Assembly (NCBI GenBank): GCA_000955785.1
Contig: JYOD01000003.1
Location: 1-64,000 of the forward strand
Length of the DNA: 64,000 nt
From: Burkholderiaceae bacterium 16
GTDB lineage: Bacteria; Pseudomonadota; Gammaproteobacteria; Burkholderiales; Burkholderiaceae
Direction of reading: 5' to 3'
In this document: positions 1 to 8,547 of the stretch, one piece after another
Layout: each line of letters starts with the position of its first letter
Position numbering within the stretch: position 1 is the stretch's first letter
The notes under the pieces: model-generated
The model's input: the letters and a program-made list of their open reading frames with translations, nothing else
Told to the model about the DNA's origin: nothing
Databases searched by the model: none
Position numbers and translations under genes: made by a program

Positions 1-185
1 CTTGCCCCGCCTGCTTTGCAGCGCGGTAGTTGTGTTGCGAGGGGGCGAATCTTAAGGGAGCCCCTCGGCCATGGCAAGCGTTTTCTGAAATTTCTTCAGA
101 GCGGTTTGTGACGCGGTGATGAAGCCGGCTGCCGAGCCCCGGCGAGGGCAGCTTCCACGTGGCTGCTATCTATTAGAATCAACGG
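1..185. other. Left-edge intergenic region
   Basis: No gene is visible. A TAGAAT hexamer at 174-179 could be a -10 element. It sits so close to the ATG at 186 that transcription would begin at or next to the start codon. No Shine-Dalgarno sequence precedes that ATG. A short inverted repeat (TCTGAA at 84-89, TTCAGA at 95-100) has no assigned role. Confidence 0.3.
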
Positions 186-1784
186 ATGCCTGACCTCCCC
201 ATCTACCAGCCCTCGCGCCAGCCGGCCAATACGTCCCGGCACCTGGATGCGCTAGCGCTGGCCGACGCACTTTCCCGCCCCATCGTCTTTGTCGACCTGG
301 AAACAACCGGCGCCGACGCCACCCGGGACCGCATCACCGAGATCGGCGTGGTGGAGGTGGGGCCGGACGGTATTGTCGAATGGGATACCCTGGTCGATCC
401 CGGGATCGGCATCCCACCCTTCATCCAGCAGCTGACGGGTATCACCGACGCCATGGTGCGCTGCAAGCCAAGCTTCGAGTCGCTGGCGGAGAGCCTGGCG
501 GAGCGGCTGCAGGGTAAGCTCTTCGTCGCCCATAACGCACGCTTCGATTATGGCTTTCTCAAGAATGAATTCCGCCGCGTTGGCGTGACGTTCCGCGCCG
601 ACGTATTGTGCACCGTGCGCCTCTCGCGCTCGCTGTTTCCCTCGGTGGCGCGGCACGGCCTGGATGCCTTGATCGCCCGGTTCGAATTGCAGCCCAAGGG
701 CCGGCACCGGGCCCTGGCCGATGCCGAACTGCTGTGGCAGTTCTGGCAGAAAATCCACGAGCTCTATCCGGTCGATCTGGTCGAATCGGCGGCGCGGTCC
801 CTGGTCAAGCGCGCAAGCCTTCCCGCCGGCCTGGAGGAAACTGCCCTGGACGACGTGCCCGATACCGCCGGTGTGTATCTCTTCTACGGCGACCAGGATA
901 TGCCTCTCTATATAGGGAAGAGCGTCCACCTGCGCCAGCGCATCGGCGCACACTTTTCCGGCGATCATCGCGCCGCCCTGGAAATGCGGCTGGCGCGCGC
1001 AGTGCGCCGGGTCGAATGGCGGGAGACCGGGGGCGAGGCGGGAGCGCTGCTGCTGGAAGCGCACCTGATCAAGACGCTGCAACCACTGCACAACCAGATG
1101 CTGCGGCAGAATGCAGGGTTGTTTTCCTGGGAACTGGCACCCGGGCTGAGCGCGCCGATACTGCGCTCGGATCGCGACACGGATTTCAGCCGGCACCCTA
1201 ACTTATATGGCGCCTTTCCCAGCCGGGCGAGCGCCGAGGCGCGCCTGGCCGAACTGGCGCAAACCCATCAGCTCTGCCAGGCCGCGCTCACCCTGGAAAA
1301 GACGGTGCGGCGGGGCCTGCCCTGCTTCGCCCGCCAGCTGCACCGTTGCCTGGGGGCTTGCACAGGTGACGAATCGCTGGCGTCGCACCGCGAACGTGCC
1401 GTGGCGGCCCTGGCGGACCTGTCGCTGCGGCCCTGGCCTTTCGCGGGTGCCGTGGCGTGGCGCGAGCAGGATGGCGCCAAGGCGTGGTGGCATGTGCTCG
1501 AGGATTGGTGCTACCTGGGCACCGTGTCCACGCTGGATGAAGCGGCCGGCCTGTTGTGCGTGCCCGCGCGCTTCGACCTGGACACCTACCAGATCCTGGC
1601 GCCCAGGCTGGCGGCTTTGCTGGCCAGCGCCGTGCCGCTGGAAAGCGTCCGGCAATTTGAACTTCAGGCGCCCTCGATGCCACGGCGCGAAACGCAGCGG
1701 ACAGCCCCCGCATCCCCAACCGGCACACGCCGGCGCCGGCTATCCAGCCCGGACCAGCAAACCCTGTCCTTCTTCGAGCACTAG
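186..1784 (+). CDS. DEDDh 3'-5' exonuclease fused to GIY-YIG (UvrC N-terminal-like) endonuclease
   Basis: This 532-aa protein carries two nuclease modules. Residues about 33-190 are a DnaQ-like exonuclease: motif I FVDLETTG (D37, E39), a second motif HNARFDYGF (D122), and a third, GRHRALADA (H175, D180), typical of DEDDh enzymes. Residues about 226-310 are a GIY-YIG domain (GVYLFYG at 230-236, LYIGKS at 242-247, R251), followed by a UvrC-like Cys-containing stretch. The arrangement matches epsilon-subunit-like/Cho-type proteins known in Proteobacteria and thought to act in repair. It lacks the helicase-interacting and C-terminal parts of UvrC, so it is not UvrC itself. The ATG at 186 has no clear ribosome binding site. 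The function is inferred from the domains. Confidence 0.9.
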   Translation: MPDLPIYQPSRQPANTSRHLDALALADALSRPIVFVDLETTGADATRDRITEIGVVEVGPDGIVEWDTLVDPGIGIPPFIQQLTGITDAMVRCKPSFESLAESLAERLQGKLFVAHNARFDYGFLKNEFRRVGVTFRADVLCTVRLSRSLFPSVARHGLDALIARFELQPKGRHRALADAELLWQFWQKIHELYPVDLVESAARSLVKRASLPAGLEETALDDVPDTAGVYLFYGDQDMPLYIGKSVHLRQRIGAHFSGDHRAALEMRLARAVRRVEWRETGGEAGALLLEAHLIKTLQPLHNQMLRQNAGLFSWELAPGLSAPILRSDRDTDFSRHPNLYGAFPSRASAEARLAELAQTHQLCQAALTLEKTVRRGLPCFARQLHRCLGACTGDESLASHRERAVAALADLSLRPWPFAGAVAWREQDGAKAWWHVLEDWCYLGTVSTLDEAAGLLCVPARFDLDTYQILAPRLAALLASAVPLESVRQFELQAPSMPRRETQRTAPASPTGTRRRRLSSPDQQTLSFFEH

Positions 1785-1809
1785 CAGTACCCCAAGGCGG
1801 AGCGAGACC

Positions 1810-2214
1810 ATGGCCAAGCAAAGCGACTATCTCAGCCTCGGCATCGATATCGATCTGCCAGCCGCCACCGTCTCCGCCTTCCTTGCGATCCCCGAGAACT
1901 ATCCCCGCTGGGCCAGCGGGCTAGGGGAACTGTCGCAGCAGGCGGATGGCAGCTGGTCAACGCTCACGCCCCAAGGCCCGATGCAGGTCCGGTTCACGCC
2001 CCCCAACCCCTATGGCGTCGCCGACCACTATGTGCAGCCGGCGCAGGGCGAGGAAATCTATATCCCGATGCGCGTGATCGCCAATGGCGGCGGGGCCACC
2101 CTGCTGTTCACCTTGCTGCGCAGTCCGGGCGTCAGCGATGCCCAACTGCAAGCGGACGCGGAGTGGGTCCGGCGCGACCTTGCCGCATTGAAGGCGTTGC
2201 TCGAACAGCGGTAG
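1810..2214 (+). CDS. SRPBCC-family (START-like) small protein
   Basis: A 134-aa protein starting MAKQSDYLSLGIDIDLPA, with the conserved early segment of polyketide-cyclase/START-like folds (FLAIPENYPRWASG, about residues 24-37) and alternating beta strands up to a long C-terminal helix. Such proteins bind hydrophobic ligands or act as small cyclases or AHSA1-like factors, and no specific ligand can be read here. It begins 25 bases after the upstream nuclease stop, so the two are probably co-transcribed. The reading frame is open further upstream, but that part overlaps the nuclease gene. The ATG at 1810 is preceded by GGCGGAGCGAG, a usable ribosome binding site. Confidence 0.7.
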   Translation: MAKQSDYLSLGIDIDLPAATVSAFLAIPENYPRWASGLGELSQQADGSWSTLTPQGPMQVRFTPPNPYGVADHYVQPAQGEEIYIPMRVIANGGGATLLFTLLRSPGVSDAQLQADAEWVRRDLAALKALLEQR

Positions 2215-2253
2215 TGCTCCTGGCCGGCTATCCTCAAGCCGCTCAAGCCAAAA

Positions 2254-2426
2254 CGGTATACCAAGATGGCAAAAAACGCGCCCTATCAAGGTGCGCATCC
2301 TCCGCGCAGACTCGCTTTCCAACCCCGAATTTGTGCGGCTTTCTGTTGCATTGCACTAGAAAGCGGCGGTTCGCGGCCGTCTGAATATTTGCCTTGCCCT
2401 CTGCAAATCAATGAATATAGTATACC
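2254..2426. promoter_or_regulatory. Upstream region of the amidase with two GTATAC palindromes
   Basis: The 285-base gap before the amidase holds GGTATACC at 2255-2262 and GTATACC at 2420-2426. Both have the GTATAC core often seen in GntR-type operators. No regulator gene is adjacent. The surroundings of the second copy are AT-rich (AATATAGTATACC), as expected for a promoter. Assignment as operators is tentative. Confidence 0.25.
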
Positions 2427-2499
2427 GAATTCGCGGAATCCCGACAGCCCCCAATCCCGTGCCTCGTTGGCAAGGGCCCCCACAAGACGGAGCGCCAGC

Positions 2500-4017
2500 G
2501 TGACGCGGCAAGATATTCCAACTACCGATGCGCAGCAGCCAGAAGGGTGTTTCCTGCCCTTATGGGAAGCGGCCGAGCTACTGGCCAAAGGCCATGCCAG
2601 CGCGCAAGACCTTGTGAACTGGTGCGAAGCCGCCTACACCGCCTCGCACCACGAGATCAACGCCATCATCCTGGCGGATTTCCCCAACGCCCGCGCCGCG
2701 GCCAAAGCCAGCGACGAGCGCCGCCGCCGTGGGGCGCCGCTTGGCGATCTGGACGGCATCCCCTTCTCCATCAAGGAGTCCTTCGACGTAGCCGGCTGGC
2801 CCACCACATGCGGCAGCCCGGCCCAGCGCGGCAACATCGCGGCCAACGACTCGGCTGTCGTCGAGCGTTTGCGCGCGGTCGGCGCCGTACTGCTGGGCAA
2901 GACCAATGTGCCGATCGGGCTGCGCGACTGGCAAAGCTACAACGCCATCTACGGCACCACCCGCAACCCGCATGATCCGGGCCGCACTCCCGGTGGCTCG
3001 TCCGGCGGCAGCGCCGCAGCGGTCTGCGCTGGCATGAGCTTCTTCGATGTGGGCTCCGACATCGGCTCCTCGCTGCGCAACCCGGCGCATTACTGCGGTG
3101 TGTTCGCCCACAAGAGCAGCCACGGGCTGGTGCCGCTACGCGGCCACGGCATCGGCCACGGCTATGGCGAGCAGGAGATCAACGTGGCGGGCCCGGTCGC
3201 GCGCAGCGCGCGGGATCTCGAACTGCTGCTGCACGCACTCGCGGGGCCGGACGGCAGCGACGCACTGGCCTATCGCCTGGCGTTGCCGCCCTGTGACAAG
3301 CACACGCTGGCCGACTTCCGCGTCGCCGTGCTATCCAGCCATCCGCTTTGCGAGGCTGACACGGAAGTCAGCGACGAGATCGAAAGCCTGGGACGCTGGC
3401 TGGAGAGCCAGGGCGCGCAGGTACGGTGGAATGCCCGCCCGGACTTCGATGCCGCAGCCCTGTGGCACACCTATGTGCTGATGCTGCGGGCGACGACGTC
3501 GATCCATATGGATGACACCAGCTTCGACACCGCGCTGGCCCATGCCGCCGGCACCGCGCCCGAAGACCATAGCTATGCGACGCTGCAATTCACCGGCGCC
3601 GGCATCCGGCATCGGCAATGGCTTCAGCTGCAGCAGGCCCGGGCCACCTTCGCACAGTCCTGGCAACGTTTCTTCGGCGAAGTAGACGTGCTGCTTTGTC
3701 CGGCCGCTGCCACCACGGCCTTTGCCCTGGACGAAGCGGGCGAGCCGTGGCAGCGCACGCTCCAGGTCAACGGCCGGGCGCAACCGCTCACCAGCCAGTT
3801 GTTCTGGGCAGGGCACTCCGGCCTGTGCGGCCTGCCCTCGACGGTGGCACCGGTCGGCCCGGGCCGCGGCGGCCTGCCGGTGGGGGTGCAGATCGTCGCC
3901 GGACGCTTCGCCGACCTGACCTCGCTGCGTTTTGCCCAGTTGCTCGAAGCCGCGGGTTTTGCCTTCCGGCCGCCGCCGGTCCAGTCCCTCAAGGTGCCAG
4001 GCGCCTCGGCGCGATAA
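2500..4017 (+). CDS. Amidase (amidase-signature family)
   Basis: A 505-aa amide hydrolase counted from the GTG at 2500, which has GGAG eight bases upstream. The frame is open to 2266, but the extra residues are low in similarity to amidases. The Ser-cisSer-Lys triad is visible: Lys92 in FSIKESFDVAG, cis-Ser167 in PGGSSGGSAAA, and nucleophile Ser191 in GSDIGSSLRNP. The family hydrolyses carboxamides to the acid and ammonia, and the substrate cannot be deduced. An MFS transporter gene follows 51 bases downstream and is probably in the same transcript, which suggests uptake and hydrolysis of the same amide-type compound. Confidence 0.9.
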   Translation: MTRQDIPTTDAQQPEGCFLPLWEAAELLAKGHASAQDLVNWCEAAYTASHHEINAIILADFPNARAAAKASDERRRRGAPLGDLDGIPFSIKESFDVAGWPTTCGSPAQRGNIAANDSAVVERLRAVGAVLLGKTNVPIGLRDWQSYNAIYGTTRNPHDPGRTPGGSSGGSAAAVCAGMSFFDVGSDIGSSLRNPAHYCGVFAHKSSHGLVPLRGHGIGHGYGEQEINVAGPVARSARDLELLLHALAGPDGSDALAYRLALPPCDKHTLADFRVAVLSSHPLCEADTEVSDEIESLGRWLESQGAQVRWNARPDFDAAALWHTYVLMLRATTSIHMDDTSFDTALAHAAGTAPEDHSYATLQFTGAGIRHRQWLQLQQARATFAQSWQRFFGEVDVLLCPAAATTAFALDEAGEPWQRTLQVNGRAQPLTSQLFWAGHSGLCGLPSTVAPVGPGRGGLPVGVQIVAGRFADLTSLRFAQLLEAAGFAFRPPPVQSLKVPGASAR

Positions 4018-4068
4018 CAAAAACAGCGCACCGCCCCCCCCAATTCGAAACGATTCGAAGGAGAGATC

Positions 4069-5409
4069 ATGTTCGCCTGGTTCAAGGATTTATCGACAAT
4101 GGAGCGCAAGGGCTTTTACGGCGCGTTCCTCGGTCATGCGGTCGACGTGTTCGACTTCATGATCTACTCCTTCCTGATTTCGACCCTGCTGACCCAGTGG
4201 GGCATGAGCAAGTCGACCGCCGGCGCCATCGTCACGTGGACCCTGGTGTCTTCGCTGGTGGGCGCCATCGGTGCGGGCATCCTGGCCGACCGCTACGGCC
4301 GGGTGCGCGTGCTGCGCTGGACCATCGTGGTGTTCGCCGTGGCCTGCTTCCTGTGCGGACTGGCCAGCACGCCCGAGCAGTTGCTGGTCTTCCGGATGCT
4401 GCAAGGCCTGGGCTTTGGTGGCGAATCCTCTCTGTGCATGGTGCTGGTGACGGAGATGATCCGCAACCCCGCGCACCGCGGCAAGTATTCCGGCTTCACC
4501 GCCAGCAGCTATTCCTTCGGCTGGGGCGCGGCGGCCATTGCCTACGCCATCACCTTCAGCCTGTTCCCGGCTGAAACCGCCTGGCGCGTCTGTTTCTTCC
4601 TGGGCATCCTGCCGGCGCTGGTGGTAATCTACCTGCGCCGCAACCTGGAAGAGCCGGAGGTCTTCATCAAGAGCCAGGCCGAACGCGCCGCGGGCGGTGC
4701 GGCCGATGCCCCTTCCGCATGGCAGCAGCTGGCGCGCCTGGGCCGCCGGCCGTTGCTGGGCAAGACGCTGCTGTGCAGCCTGTTGTCGGGCGGCATGCTC
4801 GGCGCCTACTATGCGATTGCCACCTGGCTGCCAACGTTCCTCAAGACCGAGCGCGGGCTTTCCGTGTTTGGCACGAGTTCCTACCTGGCGATGACCATCT
4901 TTGGCTCCCTGGTCGGTTATGTGGCGGGCGCCTATGCGACCGACCGCTGGGGCCGCCGCCTGACGTACATCGCCTTTGCCGCGGGCGCCTTCGTCATGGC
5001 GCTGGTCTATATGGTGATCCCGGTTTCGAACACGTCGATGCTGTTCCTGGGTTTCCCGCTCGGCGTGCTGATGCAGGGCGTGTTCGCCGGCATCGGCGCC
5101 ACCATCTCGGAGTCTTATCCCAACGACATCCGCGCCACGGGTTATGGGGTGTCGTACAACCTAGGGCGCGTGATCGGTTCGCTCTTCCCGCTGACGGTGG
5201 GATGGCTGAGCACCGGCCGTACCTCGCTGCCGCTGGCCATCGCCATCGTCGCCGGCGTGGGCTACATGATGGTGATAGGCGCCGCCTTGCTGCTGCCGGA
5301 AACCAGGGGCATGGATCTCGGCCAAGCCGGTGGCGGCGACAGCTCGCATGAGCCGTCCGCGGACGCGGACAAGATCGTGCTGGCGCCTTCTGTGGGCAAA
5401 CCCGCATAG
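4069..5409 (+). CDS. MFS transporter (metabolite:H+ symporter type)
   Basis: A 446-aa inner-membrane protein with about 12 predicted hydrophobic segments. The MFS motif A appears after helix 2 (GILADRYGRVRVLRW) and again in the second half (GAYATDRWGRRLTY). The N-terminal GHAVDVFDFMIYSF and the R-x-x-QGLGFGGE segment are typical of the sialate/aromatic-acid symporter group. The ATG at 4069 follows a strong AAGGAGAGATC ribosome binding site. Its position after the amidase gene suggests import of the amide or export of its product. Confidence 0.88.
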   Translation: MFAWFKDLSTMERKGFYGAFLGHAVDVFDFMIYSFLISTLLTQWGMSKSTAGAIVTWTLVSSLVGAIGAGILADRYGRVRVLRWTIVVFAVACFLCGLASTPEQLLVFRMLQGLGFGGESSLCMVLVTEMIRNPAHRGKYSGFTASSYSFGWGAAAIAYAITFSLFPAETAWRVCFFLGILPALVVIYLRRNLEEPEVFIKSQAERAAGGAADAPSAWQQLARLGRRPLLGKTLLCSLLSGGMLGAYYAIATWLPTFLKTERGLSVFGTSSYLAMTIFGSLVGYVAGAYATDRWGRRLTYIAFAAGAFVMALVYMVIPVSNTSMLFLGFPLGVLMQGVFAGIGATISESYPNDIRATGYGVSYNLGRVIGSLFPLTVGWLSTGRTSLPLAIAIVAGVGYMMVIGAALLLPETRGMDLGQAGGGDSSHEPSADADKIVLAPSVGKPA

Positions 5410-5458
5410 GCGACGCCGGGCCGCTTGCGGCATGGCGGGGCGCTAGGATAGTCTGCGC

Positions 5459-5477
5459 AGAGGGGGTTGCCCCCTCT
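5459..5477 (+). promoter_or_regulatory. GC-rich hairpin just before a ribosome binding site
   Basis: AGAGGGGG (5459-5466) and CCCCCTCT (5470-5477) form a perfect 8-bp stem with a 3-base loop. It is immediately followed by GGAG (5478-5481) and the ATG at 5487. There is no T-run, so it is a poor intrinsic terminator. It could stabilise or occlude the translation start of the lipoprotein gene. Confidence 0.4.
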
Positions 5478-5486
5478 GGAGCCGCC

Positions 5487-5918
5487 ATGTCCGCTGTCCG
5501 CCGTCTCGCCGCCTCGCCTCGTTTCCTGCTAACACCATTGGCCGCCATCGCCCTGGGCGGCTGCGCGAGCGTCGAAGAATCCGCCATGCAGCGCGTGCTA
5601 GCTTCCTGGAAGTCGGCGCCGATCGAGGAGGCCAAGGCCCAGTGGGGCCCTCCGCAGGCGGTGCAGGCCGTGCCGGGCGGCACCGCTTACCTGTGGACCG
5701 AGGAAGTGCCGCCGGCTCGCGCGCCGGGCAGCGGTCCGCGCGACGTGCGCGCGCCCACGTCGCCCGAACCATTGCAGACGCCAGGCCAGTGCCAGCGCCG
5801 CCTGATCGCCGGCACCAACGGCATGGTCATCGGCGGCGACTGGTCAGGCAATGCCTGCTGCCTCACCACCATGGTCGGCCGCTGCGGCGCGCTGGTCAGG
5901 AACAGCACCGGCAGCTGA
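5487..5918 (+). CDS. Small putative lipoprotein
   Basis: A 143-aa protein with an N-terminal signal ending in a lipobox (LGGC, Cys26), so it is predicted to be lipid-anchored. The mature part begins CASVEESAMQRVLASWKSA, and a segment AKAQWGPPQAVQAVPGG resembles the start of SmpA/small outer-membrane lipoprotein folds. A Pro/Arg-rich linker and a Cys-rich C-terminus (CQRR, ACCLTTMVGRCG) follow. No specific function is recognised. It is preceded by GGAG. Confidence 0.65.
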   Translation: MSAVRRLAASPRFLLTPLAAIALGGCASVEESAMQRVLASWKSAPIEEAKAQWGPPQAVQAVPGGTAYLWTEEVPPARAPGSGPRDVRAPTSPEPLQTPGQCQRRLIAGTNGMVIGGDWSGNACCLTTMVGRCGALVRNSTGS

Positions 5919-6406
5919 GAAGCGGCAGCGCGCGGCGCACACCGATCTGGTGCATGAATCGCACCGCGCACGACCCAACATGCACCATGGCTGTCCGGCG
6001 CCGCCAGCCAGCATGTGCAGTCTCTTGCCGTGGGTATTGGCACAGCTCTTGCTGAACAACCTGTCGAGTAGAAGCGGTTAACGCCGACGCGTTCCCCAAG
6101 CGGGTAAACGCGTACCGGCGTGGGACATTGCTCTCGCGACCATTTGGTCGCGCGCCCAGTTGCCTCGCCAGGCGAGACATCCGGGCGTTTGGATCCGGTC
6201 ACAAGGCCGGGACGAGAGAAAAGAGAGCGCCCACGATGTCCCTCATCCTCAAGCCCTTATTCCATTGCGCAGGCGCATTGCGTGGCAATCCCTCCGCTCG
6301 CGTTGCGCCCGCGCATGACCATGCGCGGCGCACGCTCGCCGGTGCCACCTCGCCTGTTGCAGCCCCCACCCCCATTTGCCCCACACCTGTCCGCCAAGGA
6401 GCCCCC
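5919..6406. other. Non-coding region upstream of the ABC-Rieske operon
   Basis: 488 bases without a convincing gene. The frame of the downstream receptor is open here, but it has no ribosome binding site or signal peptide until 6407. The region contains the strong palindrome at 6135-6152 and a second one (TCGCCAGGCGA, 6165-6175), and is the likely control region of the following operon. Confidence 0.5.
6135..6152. promoter_or_regulatory. Perfect 18-bp palindrome, candidate operator
   Basis: CGCGACCATTTGGTCGCG has 8-bp arms and a 2-base spacer. It lies about 255 bases upstream of the solute-binding protein start. The form suits a dimeric repressor. No regulator gene is adjacent. Confidence 0.4.
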
Positions 6407-7402
6407 ATGAAGACGCCCTCCCCATTGCGCCGCCTGTTGATCGCCGGCGCTTGCGCCGCGCTCGCGCTCGCGGCCGTCCCCGCCACCGCGCTGGCCACCG
6501 ACAAGGTGACCTTCCTCACTTCCTGGTATGCCCAGGCCGAACACGGCGGCTTCTACCAGGCCGTGGCCAAGGGCATCTACAAGAAATACGACCTGGATGT
6601 CACCGTCCGCATGGGCGGCCCGCAGGTCAACGGCATGCAGATCCTCACCAGCGGGCAGGCCGATTTCCTGATGGGCTACGACTTGCAGGTGTTGAAGAGC
6701 GTGGAGCAAGGCGTGCCCGTGACCACGGTCGCAACCTCCTTCCAGACCGACCTGCAAGGCATGATGACCCATGAGGACGTCAAGAGCCTGGCAGACCTGA
6801 AGACCCGCACGGTGCTGGTTTCCACCTCCGGGCGCACCACGTGGTGGCCGTGGCTCAAGGGCAAGTACAAGCTCGAAGAATCCCAGTCCCGCGTCTACAC
6901 CTTCAACCTGCAGCCCTTCTTCGCCGACCCGCATTCGGCGCAGCAGGCCTATGCCTCGTCCGAGGTGTTCTCGGCCAGCAAGGCCGGCGCCAAGACGCGC
7001 TTCTTTCTGTTTGCCGACGATGGCTATCCGCCCTACGGCACCACCATCGTCACCATGCGGAAAACCGTCAAGGACAAGCCGGACGTCGTTGCCCGCTTCG
7101 TCAAGGCGACCATGGAAGGCTGGAAGAGCTACCTCGCGGACCCGGCCCCTGCCAATGCGCTGATCAAGCAGGAGAACCCGAACATGAAGGACGACCAGCT
7201 CGCCTGGGGCGTGGGCAAGCTCAAGGAGTACCGCATGGTGGGCGGCGGCGACGCGGCCCGCTACGGCATCGGCGTGATGACCGATGCGCGCTGGCAGAAG
7301 ACGCGCGACTTCATGGTCGGCGCCGGCCTGCTCAAAGCCGATACCGACTGGAAGCAAGCCTACACCACGCAGTTCGTGAAGGACCTGAAGATCATGCCCT
7401 GA
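6407..7402 (+). CDS. ABC transporter substrate-binding protein (NMT1/THI5-like)
   Basis: A 331-aa periplasmic receptor. The ATG at 6407 is preceded by AAGGA and starts a clear signal peptide (basic PLRRLL, hydrophobic core, A-L-A cleavage near residue 30). The mature protein begins TDKVTFLTSWYAQAEHGGFY, the opening of NMT1/SsuA-type receptors, which bind pyrimidine precursors, sulfonates or other small heterocycles. It is the first gene of an operon with a Rieske oxygenase, an ABC ATPase, an ABC permease and an amidohydrolase. This suggests a nitrogen heterocycle as ligand, by context only. Confidence 0.85.
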   Translation: MKTPSPLRRLLIAGACAALALAAVPATALATDKVTFLTSWYAQAEHGGFYQAVAKGIYKKYDLDVTVRMGGPQVNGMQILTSGQADFLMGYDLQVLKSVEQGVPVTTVATSFQTDLQGMMTHEDVKSLADLKTRTVLVSTSGRTTWWPWLKGKYKLEESQSRVYTFNLQPFFADPHSAQQAYASSEVFSASKAGAKTRFFLFADDGYPPYGTTIVTMRKTVKDKPDVVARFVKATMEGWKSYLADPAPANALIKQENPNMKDDQLAWGVGKLKEYRMVGGGDAARYGIGVMTDARWQKTRDFMVGAGLLKADTDWKQAYTTQFVKDLKIMP

Positions 7403-7469
7403 TGCCGTGACGCGCTGCGCGGCACCGCTGTCCGAGATCGAAGATCACCCCCCATACAAGGATTCTGCA

Positions 7470-8507
7470 ATGCTGGTCACTCAACAACCCGTCCTGCGCC
7501 GCTTCTGGTACGCCCTGATGCCCATCACCATGCTCGACGACGGCCCCAGGCCCTTCACCCTCCTGGGCGAACACCTGGTGCTGTGGAAAGGTGCCGACGG
7601 CAAGCCCGCTGCCCTGCAGGACCGCTGCTGTCACCGCACCGCCCGTCTCTCCAAGGGCTGGGTCAACGACCGCGGCGACATCGTCTGCGGCTACCACGGC
7701 TGGGAATACAACTGCTCCGGCGCCTGCGTGCGGATTCCGCAGGCGCCGGATAACGCCATCCCGGCGGGCGCGAAGGTGCAGGCCTATCACGCGCAGGAAA
7801 AGTATGGCTACTTGTGGGTGGCGCTGGAGGATCCGCTGCAGCCCATCCCCGATTTCCCGGAGGATGGCGATCCCGCTTACCGCCGCATCTTCCAGTTCTA
7901 CGAGAAATGGAACACCAGCTCGCTGCGCGTGATGGAAAACGCCTTCGACAACTCGCACTTCAGCTTCGTGCACCGCGCCAACTTCGGCCTGTCCGAACAG
8001 CCCAAGCCCGAGAAATACAACCTGCAGGCACGCGAATGGGGCTTCGAGGCCGAGACGCTGGTGCCGATCCGCAACATCGAGGCCGGCCACCGCGTTACCG
8101 GCACCACCGAGCCGATCACGCACCGGCATATGTTCAACCGCTGGGACCTGCCCTTCACGCGCCGCTTTGGTTGCATCTATCCGGCCAGCGGGCGCCACCA
8201 CATCATCTACAACTGCGCCACGCCGATCGACGACAAGAGCGTGATGCTGTCGCAATGGCTGTACCGCAACGACAGCGAGGAAGACTGCTCGACCCAGGAG
8301 CTGATCGACTGGGATGCGCCCATCGTCGGCGAGGACCGCGAGATCCTGGAAGCCACCGACTACGACGCCTGCGTCGACACGCGCCGCCGCGTTGAATTCC
8401 ACATGGAGTCCGACAAGCCCGGCCTGTTGATGCGCAAGATGCTGATGGCGCTGTTCACGCAGCACGGTGAGAAGGAAGCGTTCCGCATTCCCGTGGTCCG
8501 CGGCTGA
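7470..8507 (+). CDS. Rieske non-heme iron oxygenase, oxygenase (alpha) subunit
   Basis: A 345-aa cytoplasmic oxygenase. The Rieske 2Fe-2S ligands are C53-x-H55 and C73-x-x-H76 (RCCHRTARL and VCGYHGWEY). The mononuclear iron site is in MENAFDNSHFSFVH (D160, H163, H168). The size and layout match single-component-type oxygenases such as O- or N-demethylases rather than two-subunit dioxygenases. No ferredoxin or reductase gene is nearby, so electrons must come from a partner encoded elsewhere. It sits between the receptor and ATPase genes of an ABC operon, so its substrate is probably what the transporter imports. Confidence 0.88.
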   Translation: MLVTQQPVLRRFWYALMPITMLDDGPRPFTLLGEHLVLWKGADGKPAALQDRCCHRTARLSKGWVNDRGDIVCGYHGWEYNCSGACVRIPQAPDNAIPAGAKVQAYHAQEKYGYLWVALEDPLQPIPDFPEDGDPAYRRIFQFYEKWNTSSLRVMENAFDNSHFSFVHRANFGLSEQPKPEKYNLQAREWGFEAETLVPIRNIEAGHRVTGTTEPITHRHMFNRWDLPFTRRFGCIYPASGRHHIIYNCATPIDDKSVMLSQWLYRNDSEEDCSTQELIDWDAPIVGEDREILEATDYDACVDTRRRVEFHMESDKPGLLMRKMLMALFTQHGEKEAFRIPVVRG

Positions 8508-8547
8508 ACCGGGTAGCCCCCCGCACAGACTCAATACGGAGACCGTC

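Noticed and set aside
85-99. CTG-N9-CAG dyad upstream of the exonuclease/GIY-YIG gene as a LexA box
   Set aside because: The LexA consensus is CTG-N10-CAG with an AT-rich alternating centre. The spacing here is one base short and the centre does not match, although SOS control of a Cho-like nuclease would make sense.
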